Notes: a model not told the origin generated them from the letters alone. DNA of 6,041 bases from Prolixibacteraceae bacterium (GCA_007116765.1 SKHV01000340.1:1-6041); one strand, 5' to 3'. Counted from the stretch's first letter, positions 1 through 6,041 are shown. Numbers and translations are program-made.

Positions 1-160
1 GATAAGTTGTCATGTTTTCGCCACGCCAATCATGTATTTGCTCAATGAGAAGCGGAAAATTTTACTTCGCCCCAACTCTGTCCAACATTTAGATTCATAG
101 GCTGATTGGTATTTGGGTTCAAGCGAATGAGTAAAATATTACCCCGCACATGCCTGTGTA
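1..160. other. Leading non-coding stretch without a confident gene
   Basis: No gene can be supported here. On the plus strand one frame is open from the window edge to a TAG at 98-100 and could be the last 32 codons of an upstream gene. On the minus strand another frame is open from about 190 down to a TGA at 42-44 and reads like protein near its end (it includes NLNVGQSWGEVKF). Both are short, they contradict each other, and neither has a recognisable domain. The stretch is treated as intergenic or as a decayed gene remnant. Confidence 0.4.
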
Positions 161-218
161 AGTTTTTCCCTACACGAGAATCAGTTTTTCCCTACAAGCA
201 TTTCATCTTTTTCCTACA
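159..218 (+). repeat. Three 22-bp-phased direct repeats (core TTTTTCCCTACA), likely regulator-binding array
   Basis: Three 16-nt copies start at 159, 181 and 203, a period of exactly 22 bp. Copies 1 and 2 are TAAGTTTTTCCCTACA and TCAGTTTTTCCCTACA, differing at one position. Copy 3 is TCATCTTTTTCCTACA, with 13 of 16 matching copy 2. The array ends 52 bp before the response-regulator ATG at 271. A period of about two helical turns puts the copies on the same DNA face, as expected for a dimeric or oligomeric activator. The first nine bases of copies 1 and 2 match the published LytTR half-site pattern [TA][AC][CA]GTTN[AG][TG] at 8 of 9 positions, and LytTR sites are also direct repeats spaced by about two turns. 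The binder's identity is inference; the repeats are seen directly. Confidence 0.65.
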
Positions 219-270
219 AGTAGTTTACTGAAATAGTGTTATATTGTGTAATACAATTAAATGACCACAA
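219..270 (+). promoter_or_regulatory. Probable promoter region of the response-regulator operon
   Basis: This AT-rich stretch lies between the repeat array and the ATG at 271, so the operon promoter is expected here. The best candidate for a Bacteroidota -7 element is TATATTGTG around 240-248, an imperfect match to TAnnTTTG. A small palindrome, ATTGT-gtaat-ACAAT at 243-257, overlaps it and could be an operator. No convincing -33 element is visible, which would fit a promoter that depends on an activator bound at the upstream repeats. No Shine-Dalgarno sequence precedes the ATG. Confidence 0.3.
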
Positions 271-648
271 ATGAGAATAGTTATAGCCGATGATTCTGAT
301 TTAATGCTCGAAAGGTTGCAAAAAATGCTAAGCCTGATAGACAAGGTTGAAGTAATCGGCATATACCGCAACGGTACCGAAGCTCTTGCCGGTCTAAAGA
401 AATTTAGCCCTGATTTGGCCATTCTTGATAATAAAATGCCCGGGCTAAACGGCGTGGATATTATTCGTGAAGTAAGGAAAGAGAATCACACGATAAAATT
501 AATGTTGCTCACTTTTTATTCTGATTTAATCTACCAGAAACAGGCCATGGCAGCCGGAGCTGATTTTTTCTTTTCGAAGAGTGATGATTTTGAGAAGATA
601 CCGGGACTTATCGGCCAATTGATAAAAAACGGAAATGATTCTAAATAG
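271..648 (+). CDS. Receiver-only (single-domain) response regulator
   Basis: A 125-residue protein consisting of one CheY-like receiver domain. All catalytic positions are present: the acidic pair D8-D9 after the first strand (IADDSD), the phospho-acceptor D53 in LAILDNKMPGLNG, the switch Thr T81 in LLTFYSD, and K103 in FFFSKSDD. It most resembles receivers of NarL/LuxR-type regulators, but the reading frame ends in TAG with no DNA-binding or enzymatic output domain. The next 27 nt lead straight into a lipoprotein gene, so no split-off HTH is seen. By family knowledge such proteins act by contact with a partner or as phosphorelay shuttles in the cytoplasm. It is the first gene of an apparent operon of lipid-related enzymes, and a sensor kinase lies about 3.9 kb downstream. 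The cognate kinase is unknown. The start at 271 gives the standard receiver N-terminus (MRIVIADD). Confidence 0.9.
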   Translation: MRIVIADDSDLMLERLQKMLSLIDKVEVIGIYRNGTEALAGLKKFSPDLAILDNKMPGLNGVDIIREVRKENHTIKLMLLTFYSDLIYQKQAMAAGADFFFSKSDDFEKIPGLIGQLIKNGNDSK

Positions 649-675
649 GTATTGTTAAATAAAAAGCAGATAATT

Positions 676-1692
676 ATGAAAGTTAGTTTGAACTTATTAG
701 GTATGTTTATAGTAATCATCTATTCATTGTCACTGTTATCATGCGACAAATCGATTCATACGGAGCCAGTGATTGTGCCTGATTACTCAAAAAAAGAATA
801 CTGGTTGTCGCTACCCGCCAACAATGTAAAAGAAGTCGATATTTTCTACGCTTATCCAACAGCATGGGTTAAGGAAGATTCTTCAGAGTCCAACTTCTGT
901 GAGATTGACAACAGAATAATGCTTATCGGTTCTCAACAAGCTTTTGACAGACAGGCAACCGCTTTTAAAACTGTTGGAAATATTTACGCACCTTATTACA
1001 GGCAGGCTGTGGCTACTTATACGCTGAGTCTGCCCGAAGAACAACGCTGGGAAGCAATTGGGAGTATTCCAGCCAAAGATGTTACCGCTGCCTTCGATTA
1101 TTACATAAAAAATTATAACAATGGTCGCCCCTTCATTCTCGTTGGCCATTCGCAGGGTGCAATGACTACCATGTTTCTATTAAAAGATTACCTGGCTGAA
1201 AATCCGGATGTTTACAAACAAATGGTTTGTGCCTACGTAATTGGATATCCGATAACAACTCAGTTTATGGATGATAATAAACATCTGAAGTTTGCAGAAG
1301 GACCGGATGATACTGGTGTAATAATTTCCTTTAACACACAGTCGCCAAAAATTGCTCAAGGCGAAAATATAATTATGACGGATAACATAGGGATAGTTAT
1401 CAATCCAATAAACTGGAAAAGAGATGAGACTTTAGCCGAAGCGTCCGAAAATCTGGGGTCATATATGCCGACTGACAGCCATGGAAATTACGAAAGAATT
1501 GCTAATCTGGCCGATGCCCGCATTGATTTGGCACAAGGAGTAATTGTATGCAGCACCGTTAACGACAGTGCCATGTTTCAACTTTCGGGCAATATGGGGC
1601 TTGGAGTTTACCACAGTTTTGATATCCCGTTCTATTATTATAACCTTCGGGAAAATGCTGAAAAAAGGGTTAGTAATTTCATAGGGAAATAA
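676..1692 (+). CDS. DUF3089-like alpha/beta-hydrolase lipoprotein (putative esterase/lipase)
   Basis: A 338-residue exported lipoprotein. The N-terminus has a charged start, a hydrophobic core (residues 6-21) and the lipobox LLSC with lipidated C23. The mature part matches my recollection of the DUF3089 alpha/beta-hydrolase family: an early strand VDIFYAYPTAW (53-63), the nucleophile elbow GHSQG with S159, the family-like segment INPINW (242-247), and a C-terminal VYHSFDIPFYYYNLRENA in which H313 is the likely catalytic His. The acid residue cannot be assigned with confidence. The expected activity is ester hydrolysis in the periplasm or on the outer membrane; the substrate is unknown. A TTG at 652 would add eight residues before the signal peptide, so the ATG at 676 is chosen. 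It lies 27 nt after the response regulator and 52 nt before the phosphodiesterase gene, probably in one transcript. Hydrolase class is fairly sure; the exact role is not. Confidence 0.82.
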   Translation: MKVSLNLLGMFIVIIYSLSLLSCDKSIHTEPVIVPDYSKKEYWLSLPANNVKEVDIFYAYPTAWVKEDSSESNFCEIDNRIMLIGSQQAFDRQATAFKTVGNIYAPYYRQAVATYTLSLPEEQRWEAIGSIPAKDVTAAFDYYIKNYNNGRPFILVGHSQGAMTTMFLLKDYLAENPDVYKQMVCAYVIGYPITTQFMDDNKHLKFAEGPDDTGVIISFNTQSPKIAQGENIIMTDNIGIVINPINWKRDETLAEASENLGSYMPTDSHGNYERIANLADARIDLAQGVIVCSTVNDSAMFQLSGNMGLGVYHSFDIPFYYYNLRENAEKRVSNFIGK

Positions 1693-1744
1693 TTACCATT
1701 GACAATACGGCGTCAGTAATTCATGAACTTAAATTTAATATATT

Positions 1745-2722
1745 ATGGGAACATCAAAAATGGCAAAAAGCACAAATTTTCAGTTCATAGTATGGCTAAT
1801 CATACCTATATTCTTAATCAGTAGCTGCGATAAAGAGGATAGCCCTGAAATTCGTACTGAATCTTTAGCTGAGTATATATCGCAGAATAGCCCACTAATT
1901 ACTGCTCACCGTGGGTTCGCAGAAGTGGCACCGGAAAATACGATGAGCGCTTTCGAAGCTGCTTTTCATGCAGGTGCAGATGCTTGTGAATTTGATGTTC
2001 ATATGACATTAGATGGCACACTGGTAGTGTTTCATGACGATACCATTGGTCGCACAACCAATGGCACGGGGGTGCTCAAGGAATTAACTTATGACTATTT
2101 ATCAACCCTGGATGCAGGCAGCTGGAAAGATCCCAAATTTGCAGGTGAAAGAATCCCCACCTTACACCAAACTTTAACTTATTTTCAGGAAAATAATATG
2201 GTGGCAGTACTTGAGATAAAAGTTGCAGACATTGTGGATGAAATTTTAGAAATGCTGTATGCTACTAAAATGGATAAAAGAACGGTAATTATTAGTTTTG
2301 AAGAATCTGCCATTTCCAAAATATTAAGCGAAAAGCCTGATATACCTGCTCTTTTGCTCATCTATGGTTCACCATATATGACAGGTTCAACACAAAACAA
2401 AGTAGATAACATTTCACAAAAAGCGGATGAAATCGGCACTAAGTATGTCGGCCCATTTTCTTTTCAACTTGAGAAATTAGACCCCGCATTATTGTCTGAG
2501 GCGATCCACAATTTAGAAAACAACATCGACCCGGGAGAGCTACCATTGGCCCTGGATGCTGAAACTGTAGCGGCTTTGCACGAAAGAGGATACCTGATCG
2601 ATGCATGGACAGTGGATTCCGAAGAAAACATCAGGGATTTGGTGACATTTAATGTTGATTTTTTGACCACCAATTATCTTGAGCGGGCTATCAGAATTAA
2701 AAAGGAAATACAAAACAAATAA
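1745..2722 (+). CDS. Glycerophosphodiester phosphodiesterase, lipoprotein (GlpQ/UgpQ family)
   Basis: A 325-residue lipoprotein that should hydrolyse glycerophosphodiesters (deacylated phospholipids) to glycerol-3-phosphate and an alcohol. The signal peptide ends in the lipobox LISSC with lipidated C28. The GDPD TIM-barrel follows with its catalytic and metal-binding set: H55-R56 in ITAHRGF, E64 in PENT, E82 and D84 in CEFDVHMTLDG, H97 in VVFHDDT, E157-I-K159 in VLEIK, and W288 in DAWTVDSEE near the end. Length is normal for a bacterial enzyme with a lipoprotein leader. Residues after the lipid Cys (D-K-E-D) match the K-(D/E)2 surface-export signal described for Capnocytophaga lipoproteins, so the enzyme may face outwards. 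ATG 1745 and ATG 1760 (M6) both give a workable signal peptide; the first is used. It is followed after only 7 nt by the ligase gene, implying co-translation in one operon. Confidence 0.93.
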   Translation: MGTSKMAKSTNFQFIVWLIIPIFLISSCDKEDSPEIRTESLAEYISQNSPLITAHRGFAEVAPENTMSAFEAAFHAGADACEFDVHMTLDGTLVVFHDDTIGRTTNGTGVLKELTYDYLSTLDAGSWKDPKFAGERIPTLHQTLTYFQENNMVAVLEIKVADIVDEILEMLYATKMDKRTVIISFEESAISKILSEKPDIPALLLIYGSPYMTGSTQNKVDNISQKADEIGTKYVGPFSFQLEKLDPALLSEAIHNLENNIDPGELPLALDAETVAALHERGYLIDAWTVDSEENIRDLVTFNVDFLTTNYLERAIRIKKEIQNK

Positions 2723-2729
2723 GTTTGAT

Positions 2730-4088
2730 ATGAGAACAATTACTTTACTTACTCAGCTTAATAAGTTTAGAAACGATTCAAAACTGACTGCTCAAAAGGT
2801 ACAGGAATTGTCCCGCCAAAGGTTTACCGCTTTACTGGAAAAAACGTATCATGCGTCAGCGTTTTATCGTGATCTCTATAGTTCTCATGGTATAAAACCC
2901 AACGACCTAAAAGACATTGTTCCGAGAGATCTTCCCATTGTTGATAAAACGATGGTGATGGATAATTTTGATTCTTTGCTTACTGATCCTTCAATAAACC
3001 TAAAATCGGTGGAAGAATTCCTAAGCAACGACACCAATCCGCAAAACAGGTTCCGAAATAATACAGTGATTCACACATCCGGTTCTACAGGAGTTCCCGG
3101 AATATTTTTATACTCGAAAGAGGAATGGAGTTTAATTGCGGCCCTTGTGGTTGCACGCATCTCACAACCTGTTTATAATCCTTTCCGCAAACTACGGCTT
3201 GCATATCTTGGCAATACAGGTGGGCATTATGCCGGAGTAACGCTTGTAAGCGATGCACCAAAATTCCTGTACAATACCCGGCTTTTTTCAAATCCAAAAG
3301 ATTTTCAACACTTGATTTCCGGTTTAAACGAGTTTCAACCTGATATCATTTCAGGATATGCTGGCACAATATATCAGTTGGCACTGGCTAAATTAGACGG
3401 ACGGTTGAATATAAAACCCGGGCGTTTACAATCATCGGGAGAAGTACTCACCGAGAATATGCGGCAAATAGTTGAAAGTGCGTTCAATCAGGATGTATTT
3501 GATTTGTATGCCTGTTCGGAATCCATTGTACTGGGCATTCAAAAAAGCGGCAGGGATCCGTTTTTTCTCTATAACGACTGGCATCACCTCGAAATTATTG
3601 ATGAGAACGACAATTTAGTTCCGGAAGGAACCCAGGGGGCATTGGTGATAACGCCCCTCTACCGAACATTGCAACCATTAATCCGATATCGTTTGTCGGA
3701 TACCATGGCGCTTAAAACAACCGATCAGCCATTCATTACTCTAGATAGAATTTCAGGAAGAACTGGTGATACGCTCACGTATTTAGGTCCACAAGGAATT
3801 AAAATTAACATTCATCCATATGATATGTTAGCATTTTATGTTCCAGGATTACGACAATTCCAGTTTGAACAGACCTCACCCAATACTTTACTACTCCGAA
3901 TTGCTGTTAATGATGGTTACAGCGACACCAAACAGTTAGCAGAAAAGAAGCTACAGGAAATTCTTGCAAAAGCAAACATTGAGGAATTCGTTTCAGGAAA
4001 AGTAGAGCTTGTTGATTCTATTGGATTGAATCCCAAAACGGGGAAATTCAAACTCATTATACCTTATAGCCTCATTAAATATGATTGA
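2730..4088 (+). CDS. PaaK/CapK-like adenylate-forming ligase (phenylacetate-CoA ligase family)
   Basis: A 452-residue cytoplasmic protein with no signal peptide, close to the length of PaaK-type ligases. Such enzymes activate a carboxylic acid with ATP to an acyl-adenylate and usually pass it to CoA. Visible motifs in order are the P-loop HTSGSTGVPGIF (115-126), SSGE (235-238), the A5-like LYACSES (259-265), PLIRYRLSD with R319 and D324 for ribose contact (316-324), DRISGRTGD with R344 (339-347), and a C-terminal NPKTGKFKL (434-442) in which K439 may be the adenylation Lys. The P-loop has Val122 where PaaK has Lys. The acid substrate is unknown; CapK relatives occur in polysaccharide loci, but nothing of that kind is present here. 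An in-frame TTG at 2679 lies inside the preceding gene, so the ATG at 2730, 7 nt after that gene's stop, is the better start. Confidence 0.85.
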   Translation: MRTITLLTQLNKFRNDSKLTAQKVQELSRQRFTALLEKTYHASAFYRDLYSSHGIKPNDLKDIVPRDLPIVDKTMVMDNFDSLLTDPSINLKSVEEFLSNDTNPQNRFRNNTVIHTSGSTGVPGIFLYSKEEWSLIAALVVARISQPVYNPFRKLRLAYLGNTGGHYAGVTLVSDAPKFLYNTRLFSNPKDFQHLISGLNEFQPDIISGYAGTIYQLALAKLDGRLNIKPGRLQSSGEVLTENMRQIVESAFNQDVFDLYACSESIVLGIQKSGRDPFFLYNDWHHLEIIDENDNLVPEGTQGALVITPLYRTLQPLIRYRLSDTMALKTTDQPFITLDRISGRTGDTLTYLGPQGIKINIHPYDMLAFYVPGLRQFQFEQTSPNTLLLRIAVNDGYSDTKQLAEKKLQEILAKANIEEFVSGKVELVDSIGLNPKTGKFKLIIPYSLIKYD

Positions 4089-4101
4089 TTATGAAACATA
4101 A

Positions 4102-4136
4102 ACAAAACAAATAATCTGTGTTAGCAATTGTTTTGT
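4102..4136 (+). repeat. AT-rich inverted repeat just after the ligase gene
   Basis: ACAAAACAA at 4102-4110 is the exact reverse complement of TTGTTTTGT at 4128-4136, with a 17-nt loop. It starts 14 nt past the ligase stop. It could be a weak hairpin protecting or ending the operon mRNA, but it is nearly all A-T pairs and has no following T-run, so it is not called a terminator. Confidence 0.3.
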
Positions 4137-4238
4137 CAAAGTGGGGATGAGTTAGCGGTGATTACAAACTGTTAATTGAGAGTTCATAAAAATAAAATTT
4201 TTCTAAGTTATAAGTATAAAAAATGAGAGGATTAAGGA

Positions 4239-4246
4239 TATTTTTG
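4239..4246 (+). promoter_or_regulatory. Bacteroidota -7 promoter element TATTTTTG
   Basis: TATTTTTG matches the Bacteroidota sigma-A -7 consensus TAnnTTTG exactly and is followed by CAG, a common context at such promoters. No clear TTTG/TTG -33 box stands at the expected distance upstream. Transcription would begin at about 4250-4254 and reach the terminator at 4303-4338 within about 90 nt, so it would serve a short RNA or an attenuated leader. Confidence 0.4.
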
Positions 4247-4251
4247 CAGTT

Positions 4252-4338
4252 GATATCTAAAGAAAGTGCTTTTATTCGGGCTTCTTAATAATACAGAAAA
4301 AGCACTGGCGGGCAGTTTTCCCCGTCAGTGTTTTTTTT
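4252..4338 (+). ncRNA. Candidate small RNA or attenuator leader
   Basis: This is the roughly 87-nt stretch between the predicted start site of the 4239 promoter element and the end of the strong terminator. It contains no usable reading frame. AGTGCTTTT at 4265-4273 pairs perfectly over 9 bp with AAAAGCACT at 4298-4306. That helix takes four bases (4303-4306) away from the left arm of the terminator, giving two mutually exclusive folds, as in attenuators and riboswitches. No known RNA family is recognised. The promoter lacks a clear -33 box and the 5' end is a guess. Confidence 0.3.
4303..4338 (+). terminator. Strong intrinsic terminator, probably bidirectional
   Basis: CACTGGCGGG (4303-4312) and CCCGTCAGTG (4321-4330) form a 10-bp GC-rich stem with one G-U pair and an 8-nt loop, followed by eight T residues (4331-4338). 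On the minus strand the same stem is followed by CTTTTT, so it can stop transcription from both sides. It lies 214 nt after the ligase stop and 217 nt before the kinase start. It therefore separates the operon, or the candidate small RNA, from the kinase gene. Confidence 0.88.
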
Positions 4339-4555
4339 AATGCAATTATTTCTTTCGCCATATCACAACAAAACGTAAACCTAAAATATCAATTTGCTAA
4401 CAAGGTAGGATGAGCTTTCTTTATTCCATATTTCATCCAATTTCAGGGCATACTCCGAACCAGCGGTGTGAAAATTAAAAATATCCGCAAAACAATATTT
4501 TTATTCTAAGAATTGGTTATCTTGAAAAAGATTATTACAACCAGCATTTTTTAGT
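4339..4555. other. Intergenic stretch upstream of the kinase gene
   Basis: No confident gene is present. A minus-strand frame is open from 4500 to a TAG at 4381-4383 (about 39 codons). It reads like protein (it includes FHTAGSEYALKLDEIW) but has no ATG and could be a gene remnant or chance. GGATGA (4408-4413) and TCATCC (4433-4438) form a small inverted repeat. A kinase promoter is expected near the end of this stretch; TATCTTGA near 4519-4526 is only a partial match to TAnnTTTG, and no clear -33 box is seen. Confidence 0.4.
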
Positions 4556-6041
4556 ATGTCAAGAAATATATTTATAGTTTTTATTCTTTTTGCAACCCTA
4601 CTTCAACCAAGCATGTTATTTGCTCAGGAATATGTTGTAGGCGGCGATTTTGATTATGCCCCGTTTACATTTATTGATAAAACAGGAAAACCCAGTGGCC
4701 TCGAAATTGATGTTTTAGAAGCCATTGCCGCATCAAGCGGTATGGAATTAAACATTCAACTCAGCAGTTGGGAAAGTGCATTATCCAAAATGAAATCGGG
4801 GAAAACCGACATTCTTGTTGGAGTCATTTATTCAGAAGAAAGAGAACAGTATTTCGATTTTACTATTCCTATTCACACCGAATATTATTCAATTTTTATT
4901 CGCAAAGAGTTGCCACTTGACGATTTGTCAAGCTTATATGACTATAGGCTAGTGGCTTTGGATGCGGATGCATCTATCGATAAGTACCTTGTTCCCATGG
5001 GGCTCTTTGATAATTATATATTGGCAGAGTCATTGCCCAATGCACTTTCAATAATAGAATTGGGATTGGCTGATTATGTATTGGCTCCTAACCTACTTGG
5101 CTTGAACGAGATTAAAAAAAATAAATATCAAAACATTGAAATAAAAGGCCCGTCGATAATTCCCAGTATTTATTGTATGGCAGTAAGGAAAGGGGATGCC
5201 CAATTATTGAACGCTTTAAATAATGGAATTACTGAGTTGCGAAGAAGTGGAAAACTTACCGAATTATATGAAAAATGGAAAGTCTATGAAAATGATGACT
5301 TTTATCAAAATAGGACTATCAAAATCTTTTTGGTTAGTTTTATAATAGCAATTGTCATTTTAATTCTTGTTTTTATATGGGGATGGTCACTTCGGTTGGA
5401 GATTAGAAAACAGACAGAAAGTCTCAGTCTTAAAAATCAGGAACTACAAAAAAGCGAAGAAAAATTCAGGGTAATTACTGAAAACTCGAGCGACATAATC
5501 TGGCATTTAGACAGCAATTTCCTTTTAACATATATTAGCCCGGCCGATGAAAGAATAAGAGGTTTTAAAAGAGAAGAAGTAATTGGCAAATCCCTTTTTT
5601 CGATTTTGAAACCCGAAGGAATTGAAATGCTCATAGAGGCAAATAAAAAACGAATGATCGAACTGAGCAAGGGTATCCGATCAGCCCCCGTTATTTATGA
5701 GTTGGAAGAACTTTGTAAAGATGGCAGTTGGGTTTGGGTTGAAGCTACTGCAGAAGCATTTTATGATAAGGCCGGTAATGTTTCGGGTTACCATGGAGTT
5801 TCGAGAGATATTTCGGAACGAAAAAAAGCGGAATTACTGCTTCAAGAACGTGAAAGCCAGTTAAGAGAACTTAATTCCACTAAAGACAAACTTTTTTCAA
5901 TAATAGCACACGATTTACGAAGTCCGTTTACAGCCATTTTAGGCCTATCGGAACTGTTAATTGAAAACAGCAAAGATTTTGAAGTTTCTGAATCGGAAAA
6001 GTACCTGGGAATTATCAATTCAACAACTAAAAACACACTTA
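4556..6041 (+). CDS. Sensor histidine kinase with periplasmic solute-binding domain (3'-truncated by window)
   Basis: The first 495 codons of a membrane sensor kinase; the frame stays open to the window edge. Order of parts: a signal peptide (about 1-24, ending SMLFAQ), a bacterial extracellular solute-binding family 3-like domain (about 25-243, with FDYAPFTFID, the family motif GLEIDVLEAIA, and R96 in SEEREQYFDFT), a membrane helix (about 256-276), a PAS/PAC domain (about 298-423, ending GYHGVSRDISERKKAE), a short linker helix, and HisKA with phospho-acceptor H452 in IIAHDLRSPFTAILG. The ATPase domain and any receiver lie outside the window. By family logic it senses an amino-acid-like or other small polar ligand in the periplasm, as BvgS/EvgS-type kinases do. 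A stop at 4523-4525 in the same frame and the clean signal peptide support the ATG at 4556. Its partner may be the receiver-only protein at 271-648, but linkage is only by proximity. Confidence 0.92.
   Translation, partial: MSRNIFIVFILFATLLQPSMLFAQEYVVGGDFDYAPFTFIDKTGKPSGLEIDVLEAIAASSGMELNIQLSSWESALSKMKSGKTDILVGVIYSEEREQYFDFTIPIHTEYYSIFIRKELPLDDLSSLYDYRLVALDADASIDKYLVPMGLFDNYILAESLPNALSIIELGLADYVLAPNLLGLNEIKKNKYQNIEIKGPSIIPSIYCMAVRKGDAQLLNALNNGITELRRSGKLTELYEKWKVYENDDFYQNRTIKIFLVSFIIAIVILILVFIWGWSLRLEIRKQTESLSLKNQELQKSEEKFRVITENSSDIIWHLDSNFLLTYISPADERIRGFKREEVIGKSLFSILKPEGIEMLIEANKKRMIELSKGIRSAPVIYELEELCKDGSWVWVEATAEAFYDKAGNVSGYHGVSRDISERKKAELLLQERESQLRELNSTKDKLFSIIAHDLRSPFTAILGLSELLIENSKDFEVSESEKYLGIINSTTKNTL

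Noticed and set aside
159..218. Short CRISPR array.
   Set aside because: The copies are only 16 nt, the spacers are 6 nt, the third copy is diverged, and no cas gene is nearby. The pattern fits protein-binding sites.
652..675. Upstream TTG start for the hydrolase lipoprotein.
   Set aside because: It would put eight extra residues before an already complete lipoprotein signal peptide that begins at the ATG at 676.
883..1149. An 88-codon open frame on the minus strand.
   Set aside because: It lies wholly inside the hydrolase gene, whose conserved motifs fix the plus-strand frame, and its own translation shows no domain.
1699..1744. Promoter with TTGACA at 1699-1704 in front of the GDPD gene.
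   Set aside because: The hexamer resembles a proteobacterial -35 box, but no matching -10 stands at the right distance. The nearest TAAATTTA (about 1733) is too far for a Bacteroidota -33/-7 pair, and the 52-nt gap suits an operon.
2679..2729. Extended ligase start at a TTG, overlapping the GDPD gene by 44 nt.
   Set aside because: The extra 17 residues are simply the GDPD 3' end read in another frame. The ATG at 2730 sits 7 nt after the stop and begins a normal family N-terminus.
4223..4288. A 21-codon plus-strand frame (ATG at 4223, TAA at 4286-4288) resembling a leader peptide ahead of the terminator.
   Set aside because: The TAnnTTTG element lies inside it, so a transcript from that promoter would not include its start. 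It has no run of a regulatory codon and no ribosome-binding signal.

Overview
The window looks like the chromosome of a low-GC member of the Bacteroidota (Bacteroidetes), perhaps a marine or anaerobic Bacteroidia. This is inferred from several things: AT-rich gene starts without clear Shine-Dalgarno sequences, an exact TAnnTTTG promoter element at 4239-4246, two lipoproteins with 'SCDK' lipoboxes, and a two-component kinase that carries its own periplasmic binding domain. No rRNA, tRNA, CRISPR array, insertion sequence or phage gene is visible.

Layout. Positions 1-270 have no confident gene but contain three direct repeats (core TTTTTCCCTACA) spaced exactly 22 bp apart, upstream of the first gene. 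Four plus-strand genes follow with short gaps of 27, 52 and 7 nt. They are a receiver-only response regulator (271-648), a DUF3089-type alpha/beta-hydrolase lipoprotein (676-1692), a glycerophosphodiester phosphodiesterase lipoprotein (1745-2722) and a PaaK/CapK-like adenylate-forming ligase (2730-4088). A 467-bp intergenic stretch then holds a TAnnTTTG promoter element followed about 90 nt later by a strong bidirectional-looking terminator, so it may encode a small RNA. From 4556 to the window end runs the N-terminal part of a sensor histidine kinase. It has a signal peptide, a solute-binding (SBP_bac_3-like) domain, one membrane helix, a PAS/PAC domain and the start of a HisKA domain with its phospho-accepting His; the 3' end lies outside the window.

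How the parts may work together (inference). An envelope esterase/lipase-like protein, a glycerophosphodiesterase and a cytoplasmic acid-activating ligase would form a plausible route for taking apart phospholipids or related esters and activating the released acid. The receiver-only protein at the head of the operon has all the residues needed for phosphorylation but no output domain, so it would act by protein contact or in a phosphorelay. The kinase downstream is a possible but unproven partner. The phased repeats upstream suggest that a multimeric activator controls the operon.
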